A stretch of 64,000 nucleotides of DNA. Source: Nothopassalora personata. Taxonomy: Eukaryota; Ascomycota; Dothideomycetes; Mycosphaerellales; Mycosphaerellaceae. The first letter of the stretch is position 1, and each line of letters starts with the position of its first letter. The translations under genes were made by a program, and so were the position numbers. The stretch is taken from the NCBI GenBank assembly GCA_033816765.1, contig CM066298.1, forward strand, positions 806,001 to 870,000. Reading direction: 5' to 3'. The notes under the pieces are model-generated. The model was not told where the DNA came from. It made no database searches and saw nothing but the letters and a program-made list of their open reading frames with translations. This document shows, one piece after another, positions 23,572 to 34,900 of the stretch.

Positions 23572-24132
23572 ATGACGCGCAGCCACCAACTGGCTTTCTG
23601 CCATGGCCGGCCGTCAAATTCCCGATCCTTGACTTCTCAACTACCAAATACACCCCCCCCCCCCCCCAGACTCTCCAACCCCCTACCACATCATCTTCCC
23701 CCTTCCCAGGTCTCACCTCCAATAACACTCCACCACTCGACCAGGACTACAGTCCGCACCCCTCATACGAACCCGCTGCCCAGCCCGCCCAGGGCTAGAG
23801 CAGCAACATTGCGCAAAGGGTTCGAATCTCGGCTCCAGGCTCCAGCTGGCAGCGGGCTGCGGCACCTTCCATTTGAGATTATGGATATGATCCTCCCGCC
23901 ACCTCCTGCGAATGCAAAGGAGTGGGATCGGATCCCGATGGTGGATGTAGAGACGAGGGCTAGTGGTTTTTTTTGGGGGGTATTTTTGCGATCCTTATTT
24001 CCGCCGCTAGGGGAAGGGGGAAGGGGAATGAATTTCCTGCTGTATAACAGGTTCTCGAGACGGAATCCCACACCTCCGGGGCTCCGGGGTAAGGACTCTT
24101 ACAGACGCTTCGTGAGACGCTTCGTGAGGTGA
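23572..24132 (+). pseudogene. Pro-rich ORF with F-box-like remnant
   Basis: This 186-codon frame has a long Pro/Ser/Thr-rich first half encoded partly by a C homopolymer. It then has SGLRHLPFEIMDMILPP, which resembles the start of an F-box-like domain. It ends in a tandem 12-nt duplication (GACGCTTCGTGA twice, near 24104-24126), and a donor-like GTGAGT follows. It may be a decayed or unrecognised spliced F-box-like gene that replaced epoA in this interval. Confidence 0.3.
23653..23667. repeat. C homopolymer, 15 nt
   Basis: An uninterrupted run of 15 C on the plus strand. A 15-nt G run about 880 bp downstream is its complement. Confidence 0.9.
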
Positions 24133-24545
24133 GTGGAGTAGGGATGATGAGCCGAACTTCGGGTTGAGAGGAGGAGTGGGAAACTTTTCTTTTCTTTGGT
24201 GAGTCGGATTCCCCCCCGCCCCAACCTTGAACCCGCCCCCCCCCCCTTCCCCCCTCCGAAGCCGGTTTCCAAAATCACAACTCCTCCTCCACCACTCCAT
24301 CCCGCATCATTCCTCCTTCTCCCCCTTCCCTTCCCCAAACCATACCCCCCCGCGTCCCGCGAGTTAGGCCTTGGGCCGCCGACGCCAGATTCGATGCAGT
24401 ATCACGCCCTGAGAGTGGAGGCCATTTCCGTTTCGCGCCTCGCCTTGGGGATGATGGCTGGGTGAGAGAGTTGTTGGAGGGAGGGAGGGAGGGAGGGAGG
24501 AAGTTGAGGTGAGTCGTGTCGTTTTCTATGGGAGAGTTTCGTGAA

Positions 24546-24560
24546 GGGGGGGGGGGGGGG
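24546..24560. repeat. G homopolymer, 15 nt
   Basis: An uninterrupted run of 15 G on the plus strand, preceded at about 24480-24500 by GGGA tandem repeats. G-rich on this strand, it could form quadruplex structures. Confidence 0.9.
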
Positions 24561-25051
24561 TTGTGGTGTTGTAGGGATGGAGATTTTGCTGTTGCGTGAG
24601 GGGAGCGGGGTTCGCTGATGATAGGGGTTTGCAGGCTGCCGCTGTGGAGGATGTTGGTGGGAGTGGGAAAGGGAGTGGGGGTGGGGGTGATGGGAGGAAT
24701 GTTGAAGTGATCACGAGAAATGTGGAGAAGAAGGCACAATGTATCTATCGACCGTGTGATGATCATGTTCATCCAACAAGGAACATGTTCATCCCATGAG
24801 CCGGGTAAAGATCATGTTCATCCCACGAGAGCTGCAAGTGTTAATTTCCATACAGCCCGAATCGGGACTCGATGAGGTGTAGACATCATCTCATGCATGA
24901 CTTTACGAAATCTTCTAATCAATCTTATTATGTGCACTCCCAAGTCCCAATACCCCAACGCCTCCCGCATACCCCAACGCCGCTGCGCCAGCTGATGCCA
25001 AGCCTGTCGTGTATCCGTCAGCGTTTGCCGACACGTCGAAACATTCGAACG

Positions 25052-25912
25052 TCACATGCCACAGAAGAGGAACAAGCTCGCAGTCCTGTTCCCATTGCCC
25101 TTCTTCTCCTCATCCATCCAGCCTCTCACCCTTCCCCTCGCCCCATCGAAAAGGTACCCCGCCAGGACGCCCCACGTCTCCTTGACTTTCCCCGTAGCAG
25201 TCACGCCGACAGGTTGATTCGGAAATTCCTGCCGCCTCTCGGCGATCTCGACAAAGCTTGCACCGAGATCCGCGTAGCTCAGTGCCGTTTCTTGGTTCGC
25301 GCAGACCGAAGGTTTGCAATCGATCAGCTTGTGTCCTGTGCGGTTTGTCCCCAAGGCATCGTGGATGGTGGGTGGGTCGACGTAGATGTAGCCGAGGAGG
25401 CCTTCGGCCGCGGCTGACTCGTAGCGCTCACAGGCTGCGACGACGTCGAGGTGGTTGTAGTGCAAGCAGAAGGAGACGATATTGTAGACGAAGCGTGGGA
25501 CTTGGCAGCTGAGCTTTGGGTTGAGCGATGCGCTGCGGAGCTGGAGGATTGTTGGCGCGTGGTAGTCGCTGGCTTGCAACTTGCGCAGCATTTGGAGAGT
25601 GTCCACCATGACGGCGACGGTGTCTGTTGTGAGGGAGACGCCTTTGCTGGAGGCGTTATCGGCGACGCACATGAAGGCGACATGGGCATCTTCGAGGCAT
25701 TGTTGGAGGGCATTGGCGGAAGTTGAGGTGCCTTCGATGATGCGGATCGTGTAGTCGGTTTTGTTTGAAAGGCTTGGGAAGGCTTTGAGGAGCTTGGCTC
25801 TCGAGCGGACGAGGATGTTGAGTTCGAGGTCCGGGGGTGGCGAAGCCAGCAAGCAGCGCAAGACTGCCGAGCCTGTTGCTCCTGTTGCACCCAGTAGCGC
25901 GTAGGTAGGCAT
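25052..25912 (-). CDS. avfA: AvfA-like NAD(P)-binding oxidoreductase of averufin conversion
   Basis: The product has 286 residues in one exon, matching the usual AvfA (AflI/StcO) size. The N-terminus MPTYALLGATGATGSAVL carries the G-x-x-G-x-x-G dinucleotide motif of an atypical short-chain/NmrA-like Rossmann fold. Downstream blocks VRSRAKLL and AFMCVADNASS fit NAD(P)-dependent isomerase/reductase relatives. In aflatoxin and sterigmatocystin synthesis this gene is needed for conversion of averufin to hydroxyversicolorone together with the P450 CypX, and cypX lies next to it here on the same strand, 661 bp upstream. The start is the only suitable ATG. There are no frame breaks. The exact chemistry is less certain than the pathway position. 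Confidence 0.85.
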   Translation of the reverse strand: MPTYALLGATGATGSAVLRCLLASPPPDLELNILVRSRAKLLKAFPSLSNKTDYTIRIIEGTSTSANALQQCLEDAHVAFMCVADNASSKGVSLTTDTVAVMVDTLQMLRKLQASDYHAPTILQLRSASLNPKLSCQVPRFVYNIVSFCLHYNHLDVVAACERYESAAAEGLLGYIYVDPPTIHDALGTNRTGHKLIDCKPSVCANQETALSYADLGASFVEIAERRQEFPNQPVGVTATGKVKETWGVLAGYLFDGARGRVRGWMDEEKKGNGNRTASLFLFCGM

Positions 25913-26573
25913 AATGATGTCCTAGAGCCTGATATGCCGGTGGATGATGAGTAGAATGGAAACGATCTGACAGTGAAAGGTCAAGGTCAAGGTTACGCAG
26001 AGCAATGGCCAATGCTGCGATAAGGGTGCGGTAGCGTCAGTGGGCTCTGTCGCAGGCATTCTTTGCTCGGGAGAGGGAAAAGGATCAACAATGGCGCCTC
26101 AGCGCAAGGTTGCTGGTGTCCAAGAGACGAGACGTTCGCTGGTGCCAAAGTCATGCGGGAAGATGCATAGAGAACGACAGATGAGCCCCGAGAGCCTACC
26201 AACCTGTGGTCCCTACACGGAGTGTACCAAGGGCGGTGGGCGGGGTGTTGGCCGTCGTGCTACTACAGTACAGGGCAGACAATGCAATGTTTCATCTCCA
26301 CCAGGTGCTCAGATTTGTGGTCTCAGAGACGACATGATCATTCTCGCGCTACCTTGGGAGCGGCCATGGTCAGCAGAATGAAGTCTTGGCTGCGTACCGG
26401 GAAACAGGATCGAGATCCGGAGTCCGATGCCGCTTGTGGAAGGGACGGTGACGTTCCAGTGGCGCCGAGCAATCTCGCGTAAAGCTGCCCATTGAAGTTT
26501 GATGGAGCTCCATCAAGAATAACTTAATTCTACCGTACTGCTTCATGAATAACTAATTGCTTCATGAATTGAA
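25913..26573. other. Intergenic between cypX 3' end and avfA start
   Basis: It presumably holds the avfA promoter. One weak TCG-N5-CGG match (26410-26420) is present. No coding sequence is supported. Confidence 0.45.
26410..26420. promoter_or_regulatory. Weak AflR-like site TCG-N5-CGG upstream of avfA
   Basis: TCGAGATCCGG keeps both half-sites but misses two inner consensus positions. It lies about 500 bp upstream of avfA. Confidence 0.2.
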
Positions 26574-28239
26574 TTATGCCTTCATCGTCACCTCGCATCG
26601 TCGATCCCGGGGCACGCCGGCGACGAAACTGTCGACGACGGCCATGCTCGCAGGTGTCGCCGACGGTGCCAGCTGGACTCCCCGCAGTTCACGGAAGAAG
26701 TGAGCCACGGCGAGACGCATCTCCAACTTGCCCAGGTGGATGCCCAAACACTGTCTCGAACCTTGGCCGAACGGGTTGAAGGCCATCTTCTGCCGCTCGG
26801 AGAAGGCCCGTCGGTTCTCGGGGAGGAAGCGCGTGTGGTCGAATCTGTAGTAGTTCTATCACGTCAGCACACATCACACATGTCGACGACAACTCTGTCG
26901 GCCTGCAGCCAAACCACTCACGTGTGCGCGTCCTTCCACGTGACCCCGTCAGTGTGTAGAGTATAGTTCTGCGTGTCGACCACGGTGCCGGGCGGGAGGT
27001 AGTAGCCGCCGAGCTTGGCCCCTCCCGCCGGCGGACTACGAGGGAGACAGCCCGGAGCAGCACCGTACAGTCGCAGGCTCTCGTCGATGACGGCGTTCAT
27101 GAGTGGCAGCCCTTCACATGCCGTGTCAGTCACCTCTCCGTCGATGGATGCAACCTCCTCCTCAAGCTGCTGCTGGAGCTCCGGTCGGCTCAGGACGAGA
27201 TAGATCAAGAACGTCAACGAGATGGCGGTCGGGTCGGAGCCCGCCAGCAGCAGAGCACCAGCGTCAGTGATGATGTCCGTGTCAGTCAGAGTCGCAGCAT
27301 CGCCTTCGCCCTCCTGCAGCGCCTTGGCGAACAGGTTCTGGTTGAACTCTCCGGCCTCTTTCTCCTGCCGAGCGCTCTTCACCACGCCAGCACCCGCCTT
27401 GAACATCTTCTCCTGCGAATAGAAGACGTCGTTCATGCGCGTGTTGACCTTTCCGAGCGCACGCCCGACGTAGTAGAGAGGAGGGACAAACATTTTCAGG
27501 AGATGTGCAAGATCGCCCTTGCGCTTCTCGAGCATGAGGACGAAGGGATCTTTGATGCCCTTTTCCACCGTTCCGTGGCCGCCGTTGAACGTCAGGCGGC
27601 ACACGACCTCGTTGGCCATCAGTGTCCACCAGCCCATGAGTTCCGTGTCGCCATTGCCAGCCTCTTCCTTCATCTTCTCCACCGCCGTGCGGATCGTCTG
27701 GTTGATCGTGCTTTCCCAGTTTCTTCTCAGCTCGACAAGAGTGAAGCCCTTGGCGTACAGCTTGCGACGCTGGCTGTGCTTCTTCTGGTCGCGGAAGTTG
27801 AAGATGTTGTCAACTGGACCGGGAGACAGCAGACGGTAGAACGGCGCTTTGGTGAACACGGTGCCCATACGATGGACCTCACGTGCAGCCGCTGGATCGG
27901 CGACATCGACCTCCTTTGGACCGATACGGACCATAGGGCCATACTTGTGGTGTAATGAGTCGACATAATAGATACGATTTCCAGCGAAGACAGAGTATGT
28001 CAACCGAACGTCGGTCAACTTCGCGTACCACGGTCCGGGGATCGCGCTGAGCGGAGAGAAGTATGCTGTCGTGATGATCCGCAACATCTATTAGCAACGT
28101 TCCCAGCACCCGGTCGGCCTCCACTCACAGAAACAATGTTATACAGAAGAAAGGCGCCCACAACAAGCGCCAGCGAGAATGGCAATGGAGCACCAGCCGT
28201 GGTGTCCATGATCCACTTGTAAAGCTCTCCCGCCATCAT
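26574..28239 (-). CDS. cypX: Cytochrome P450, CypX-like averufin monooxygenase
   Basis: This is a membrane-anchored P450 predicted to oxidise averufin towards hydroxyversicolorone, as CypX (AflV/StcB) does; the first report of the Dothistroma locus calls the equivalent gene cypA. Exons: 28239-28129, 28087-26922, 26844-26574, giving 515 residues. The N-terminal anchor is PFSLALVVGAFLLYNIV. The Pro-rich hinge SPLSAIPGPW follows. The I-helix oxygen-activation segment is LLLAGSDPTAIS, the E-x-x-R motif is at about 373-376 (ESLR), and the haem loop is FGQGSRQCLG with ligand Cys458. The first intron would be only 41 nt (28128-28088) with TAG directly at the branch-like CTAAT, which is unusually short; a longer alternative ending at GACAG breaks the frame. 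The second intron is 77 nt. It is divergently transcribed from pksA with a shared 664-bp promoter. Confidence 0.85.
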
Positions 28240-28339
28240 GTCGAATATGGCAGTCAAGGCAAACAGACGAGGAAACGGAAAGGTACGCAGCAAGTCATCT
28301 CCCAACGCTTACATGCGATGCTTTCATGATACACGAGCT

Positions 28340-28350
28340 TCGCAGAACGA
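28340..28350. promoter_or_regulatory. AflR-type site TCG-N5-CGA
   Basis: TCGCAGAACGA matches 10 of 11 positions of TCGSWNNSCGR. It lies 101 bp from the cypX start. Confidence 0.45.
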
Positions 28351-28398
28351 TTCGTCATTGTCGAAGCGGCATCCCGCGTCCCCTGATTGCTCCTTATG

Positions 28399-28409
28399 TC
28401 GGGTTGCGA
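28399..28409. promoter_or_regulatory. AflR-type site TCG-N5-CGA
   Basis: TCGGGTTGCGA matches 10 of 11 positions of TCGSWNNSCGR. It lies 160 bp from the cypX start and about 495 bp from the pksA start. Confidence 0.45.
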
Positions 28410-28903
28410 TGGTTCGGACTTCATGCTCGGTGAAGTGAATCTATCCCGAAACGGCCAACACTTCCTACGGCACCACCCGATTGGATCTCTCCGAGTCGAA
28501 CGAATGGATAGCACGCATCGTCTTCTGTTGATGTTGCTCTGCAGTTGCACGTTTACGCCATCCGCGGATACGAGACTGTGGACCATGCCTCAGCTATCGA
28601 AATTGCCACTATCGGCTAGGCCAGCCATCCTTAGTAACTGTCGTCGGCGGACAGCGACCGTGTCTCGCAGGCAAGACCCGAACACCCAGTGTCTTTGATA
28701 ATGCAGGACAGGTACAACTCTCCACGGTGCCCTTACCTCTGCTGACCGTCCACCTCCCTCGCACGGCTCACCCTTCACGCCGTCGCTGTCTTCACACCTA
28801 CACTCTCTGTCTTTACACGTGTTGCTTGCCTCTCTTTGATGATACTCTAATCTAGCTACCCAGGCGCCTTCATCGCCCATCATATCCTAACACTTGAGTC
28901 AAT

Positions 28904-31900
28904 ATGGCACACTCCAACGCAACCAGAGTTCTGGTCTTTGGGGACCAGACCTACGACTTCGTGTCCAGGTTGCGAGAACTGTTGCAGGTCAAGGACGACC
29001 CGATCCTGACTGCCTTCCTGGAACAGTCGCACTATGTGGTGTAAGGGCTTGCCACTCACACAGCATGGAACCGTTACTGACGCCAGCTAGTCGGGCACAA
29101 ATGATTCAGACTCTGCCTCCAGCGGAGCACAAGGCAGCCCGAACCTTCGACTTGGCCGACATGCTGAAGAAGTATGTCGCTGGAAAGTTGAGCCCTGCCT
29201 TCCAGACCGCCCTCAGCTGCATTACACAACTGGGTGTCTTCATGCGAGAATTCCACGACTTTACCAAGCCATATCCACGGCACGATGGCAGCTACGTGCT
29301 GGGTATCTGCACCGGCTCGCTCGCCGCCGCAGCAGTCAGCTCCAGCAGCTCTTTGTCCGAGCTCCTGCCCATCGCTGTCCAAACGGCCTTGATCGCCTTT
29401 CGCCTCGGCCTGTGCGTCACAGACATGCGCGATCGGCTTGAAAGCGCCACAGAAGACCGCACCGAGCCTTGGTCGGTAGTCCTCTTCGACACAGACGAGC
29501 AGACCGCTACCAAGGCCATCAAGGACTTCTGCACCGAGAACGTCCTTCCAAACACGAAGCAGCCTTGGATCACCTCCGCCTCGTCGAAGACCATTACTGT
29601 CAGCGGCGCTCCTCGCGTGTTGAAGAACTTGACCCAAGAGCCTGCACTCAAGGACAAGAAGACCCGACAGATCCCGATCTACGTCCCAGCGCACAACTCG
29701 GCGCTCTTTACCCCTGAAGATGTCAAGGCAATTCTGGAGACCACCCCGGTCGAAGTCTGGAGCAAATTCCCCGCCAAGATTCCTTTCGTCTCCAGCGTCT
29801 CTGGCAAGCTCGCCTGGGCGGACAACTATCTGGCCGTCATGCAGCTGGCGCTCAACCAATGCCTCCTGGAGCCTGTCGGCTGGGGCCACGTCGAGACAGA
29901 GTTCCCTAGACTTCTCAAATCTCGAGGCGCCCAGAATGTCCTCATTACGCCAATCACGACTTCCGCCGATCGTGCCTTGTCCGCTGCCCTCAGCTCAACC
30001 GGCTCCAGCATCGAAGTGGAGAAGCCTTCTACAGCGGAGACTTTCGTCCACCGTCCTGGCGAAGGGAAGAGCAAACTCGCTATCGTCTCCATGTCCGGCC
30101 GCTTCCCCGAGTCTCAAAGCACACAAGCATTCTGGGACTTGCTGTATAAGGGTCTCGATGTCGTCAAGGAAGTTCCCAAGCGCCGCTGGGATACTGACAC
30201 GCACGTCGACCCCACTGGTCGTGCTCGCAACAAGGGTGCGACAAAATGGGGCTGCTGGCTCGACTTTGCTGGCGAGTTCGATCCTCGCTTCTTCAGTATT
30301 TCGCCGAAGGAAGCACCGCAGATGGATCCCGCCCAGCGCATGGCTTTGATGTCTACATACGAGGCTATGGAGCGCGGTGGTGTCGTTCCAGACACGACAC
30401 CTTCAACGCAACGGAACCGCGTCGGTGTCTTCCATGGCGTTACATCCAACGACTGGATGGAGACCAACACAGCCCAGAACATCGACACGTACTTCATTAC
30501 AGGTGGAAACAGAGGTTTCATCCCAGGCCGTATCAACTTCTGCTTCGAGTTCTCTGGGCCCTCGTTCACCAACGACACGGCTTGCTCGTCTTCCCTCGCG
30601 GCGATTCACCTGGCTTGTAACTCACTCTGGAGAGGAGATTGCGATACTGCTGTGGCAGGTGGAACGAATATGATTTTCACCCCGGATGGACATGCTGGCC
30701 TGGACAAGGGATTCTTCTTGAGCAGGACGGGTAATTGCAAGCCTTTCGATGATAAAGCGGACGGATACTGTCGTGCTGAAGGTGTTGGCACTGTCATGAT
30801 CAAGAGGCTGGAGGATGCCCTTGCCGATGGCGATCCGATCCTCGGCACGATTCTGGATGCGAAGACGAACCATTCGGCCATGTCGGATTCTATGACGAGG
30901 CCGTTTGTGCCGGCGCAGATTGATAATATGGAAGCTTGTCTCAGCACCGCTGGCGTAGACCCTACATCTCTCGATTACATCGAGATGCACGGTACCGGGA
31001 CGCAAGTCGGTGATGCCGTGGAGATGGAGAGTGTTCTCTCTGTCTTTGCACCGAACGAGAAGTTCAGGACCAAGGAGCAGCCGCTTTATGTTGGGTCTGC
31101 GAAGGCCAACATCGGTCATGGTGAGGGTGTGAGTGGTGTTACGAGTCTCATCAAAGTGTTGTTGATGATGCAGAACAACACCATCCCTCCTCACTGTGGT
31201 ATCAAGCCTGGCAGCAAGATCAACCACAACTACCCGGACCTTGCGGCGAGAAATGTGCACATTGCTTTCGAGCCGAAACCCTTCTTGAGGAGGGGAGGCA
31301 AGTTGAGGAGAGTGTTGATTAACAATTTCTCTGCCGCGGGTGGTAATACCGCCCTCCTCATCGAAGATGCGCCAGACCGCGCACCAATCCAGACCCAGGA
31401 TCCCAGGACGACGCAGACTGTCACAGTCTCCGGTCACGTTGGCAAGAGCTTGTCGAACAACGTCGCCAACCTCCTCTCGCATCTCAAGTCGAACCCAACA
31501 ATCGACCTCCCCCACCTCGCCTACACCACAACAGCTCGTCGTTGGCATCATCTCCACCGCGTCGCCGTCTCCGGCACCTCCATCGCCGAGATCACACAGA
31601 AGCTCGAAAAAGCCGTCGAAAACAAAGACGGTGTCAACAGACCCAAGGCAAAACCCGGTGTCTTCTTCGCCTTCACCGGCCAAGGTTCACAGTATCTTGG
31701 CATGGGCAAGCAACTCTACGACACGTACCCCAAATTCAAGTCTGAACTTCAGCGGTATTCGCAGCTCGCTGTGTCGCATGGGTTCCCGTCCTTCCTGCAC
31801 ATCTTCACCGAAACTAAGGGGGATGTCGAGCAGAATTTACCAGTCGTGGTGCAGCTCGCTATTACGTGTCTGCAAATGGCCCTCTTCAACCTCATCACGT

Positions 31901-34900
31901 CCTTTGGGATCAAGGCGTCCGCTGTGGTTGGACACAGTCTGGGCGAGTATGCTGCGCTTCACGCCGCTGGCGTGCTTTCTGCGAGTGACACGATCTACCT
32001 CGTTGGCAAGAGGGCGGAGCTCCTGCAGGAGCGCTGTCAGCGCGGCACGCATGCGATGCTTGCGTGTAAGGCGGGTGAGTGGTCCCTCGCGGCGATCACC
32101 ACACGCAAGGATGTGGAGGTCGCCTGTGTCAATGGGCCGGAAGATACGGTTCTTTCAGGCACGGTTGAGGAAATCGCCGAGGTGCAGAAGACTCTCAGCG
32201 CTAATGGCATTAAGGCTACGACACTGAAGTTACCATTTGCATTCCATTCTGCGCAGGTGCAGCCTATTCTTGAGGACTTCGAGCGTTTGGCTAGTGGAGC
32301 TACGTTTGAGAAGCCGAAGATGGCTGTGCTGTCTCCGCTGCTTGGGAGTTTGGTTGAGGATGAGGGCACCGTCGGCCCTGTCTATCTCGCACGCCACTGT
32401 CGCGAGGCAGTTGGCATGGTCAAGGCACTCGAGGCAGCAAAGGAGAAGGGCATAATCAACGACAAGACCATCGTCATCGAGATCGGCCCTAAGCCACTCA
32501 TCAGCGGCATGATCAAGAATATTCTTGGACAAAGTATGACAACGCTGCCCACGTTGAAGGACAAGGGACCCGATGTCTGGACGAACCTTTCAACCATTTT
32601 CTCAACACTCTACACTGGCGGTCTAGATATCAACTGGACTGCATTCCACGCTCCCGTCGAGGGTGCGAAGAAGGTCATTCAACTCCCCGACTACGGCTGG
32701 GATCTGAAAGATTACTTCATCCAGTATGAGGGTGATTGGGTTCTGCACCGTCACAAGATTCATTGCAATTGTGCGGATATTGGCAAGGATGTGCACGATA
32801 CTTCGCACTACTGTCCGGGGAAGCATACTTTTGCGGAGAATGTTGTTGTTCCCGGTGGAGCGCCAAAGACCAAGGCTGCCCCAGAGAAGCCTGCGAAGAA
32901 GATGTCGAAGCTGGATCCTACCAAGGAGGCGTACCCGGGAATCCCTCTGACCACGACGGTACACAAGGTCATTGAGGAGAAAACGGAGCCGCTAGGTGCA
33001 CACTTTACGGTTGAGACCGATATTTCCCGTAAGGATGTCAACAGCATTGCTCAGGGACACACTGTCGATGATATCCCGCTCTGCACACCTTCCTTCTACG
33101 CCGACATCGCGCTACAAGTTGGGAAATACGCCATGGACCGCATCCGCGCCGGACACCCTGGCGCCGGCGCCATTGATGGTCGTGTCGATGTCACAGACCT
33201 CGTTGTCGACAAGGCTCTCATCCCACATGGCAAAGCTCCCCAACTCCTCCGGACGAACGTCACCATGTCCTGGCCCCCGAAGATGGCAGCCACCACCAGG
33301 TCCGCGAAAGTCACGTTCAAGACATACACAGCTGATGGAAAGCTTGATACGGACCACGCCTATTGCACCGTCCGCTTCACAACCGATGCGCAGCAAAAGT
33401 CCCTGCAGAAGAAGGTACCCGAGTATCAAGCCGCGATTGCGTCGCTCCGAGCTCGCGTGAAGAAGGGCGAACTCGTCCACTACAACACCAAGTCCGGCTA
33501 CAAGCTCATGTCTTCCATGGCCCACTTTCACCCGGACTACAAGCTCCTCAACAACCTCATTCTGAACGAAGCGGAGAACGAGGCCGTCAGCGTTATGAAC
33601 TTCTCCACCTGCACCGATGCAGGAACTTACGCCGCACACCCGGCATACATCGACGCCATCACGCAGGTGGGAGGCTTCGCGATGAATGCCAAGGATGATA
33701 CTGATATCGACAAGGAGGTGTATGTCAACCATGGATGGGAATCTTTCCAGGTGTACAAGCCGCTCATCAAGGAGAAGCAGTATGTCGTATACTCCAAGAT
33801 GGCCAAAGACCCCAAGGGAGATCTCGTCCATGGCCATACTATTGTCCTTGATGGAGATGACGTCGTTGCGTTCTTTAGGGGGTTGTCACTGAGGAGCGTG
33901 CCCAGGAAAGCGCTTCGTGCGGTTCTGCAGAGTGCGATGGATAAGGGGATCCGACAGAGAGGTGGGAAGCCGGGTGCTGCGAAGGGTACTACTGCAGCGC
34001 CCGTGGCGAAGAAGCCTGCTGCCCCGGTCGCTGCTGCACCGTCGTCACCGAAGCCTGCACCTCCTCCCGCCCCGAAACCTGCGGCTCTGAAGGTCGTGGC
34101 GAAGGCGGATAGTGGTAAGGTCGGTGAGGCGTTGAAAATCATTTCCGAGGAGAGTGGTATTGCGTTGGAGGAGTTGACGGATGATAGTAACTTCACTGTG
34201 AGTCGCCCCCCCTCCAATCAATGATATTGATGATCCTAACACTTCGCGCAGGATATGGGCGTTGACAGCCTGAGCTCTATGGTCATCACCTCCCGTCTCC
34301 GCGAGGATCTCGAACTGGACCTCGCCCCTGAGTTCGCGCTCTTCGCAGACTGTCCCACCGTCGCCAGCTTGAGAGAATTCCTTGGCGGATCTTCGTCTAC
34401 GACGGTTATCGAAGAGATCGGTGAACCAACTCCCGCAGCAGCCCCGGAGGTACCAGTTCCAGAGCCAGCTCAATCCGCATCTAAGCCCGTCGCCGCTGCG
34501 TCAGCACCGAAACCCGTCATCACCAGCCCAGCCGCGCCCGCCAGTAGCAAAGTTTTCGACGACGCTCTTCAGATCATCTCAGAAGAGAGCGGCATTGCCC
34601 TCGATGAGTTGACTGACGATAGCAATTTTACGGATATGGGTGTGGATAGTTTGAGCTCTATGGTGATTACGAGTAGGTTGAGGGAAGATTTGGAATTGGA
34701 GCTTGAGCCCGAGTGGGCGCTGTTTGCGGATTGTCCGACTGTGGCAAGTCTGAGGGCATTCTTGGGAGCTGGCGGCTCAGTCGCTGCTGCTGGCCCGGTG
34801 TCCGCTGACGCAGACAGTCCAGTTGATACGACGGCCACTGAAATTGAGGCTCCTGTCCCGACTGAGGCGCCTGCTTACATTCCGGATGCTTCCCAAGATG

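Larger units (their letters stand above)
22663..25051. other. avfA-moxY interval: promoter plus low-complexity DNA, no epoA seen
   Basis: This 2.4-kb stretch should carry epoA (epoxide hydrolase) if the locus matched Dothistroma septosporum. I see no alpha/beta-hydrolase motif in any frame. It holds the presumed moxY promoter (22663-23050), a Pro-rich F-box-like frame (23572-24132), a 15-nt C run (23653-23667), an 11-nt C run (24236-24246), GGGA repeats (about 24480-24500) and a 15-nt G run (24546-24560). Confidence 0.5.
28240..28903. promoter_or_regulatory. Bidirectional promoter between cypX and pksA
   Basis: This 664-bp region separates the two divergent start codons. It contains two TCG-N5-CGA AflR-type sites, at 28340-28350 and 28399-28409, and a pyrimidine-rich stretch near 28730-28810 upstream of pksA. 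No substantial coding frame was found. Co-regulation of both genes is inferred. Confidence 0.6.

Noticed and set aside
28894..29100. Open frame upstream of the SAT domain beginning at TTG 28894
   Set aside because: It reads through intron 1 in the wrong frame; ATG 28904 with a 50-nt intron gives the conserved SAT N-terminus.
30622..31683. 353-codon minus-strand open frame inside pksA
   Set aside because: Antisense shadow of the KS/AT coding region; no motif, and pksA is unambiguous on the plus strand.
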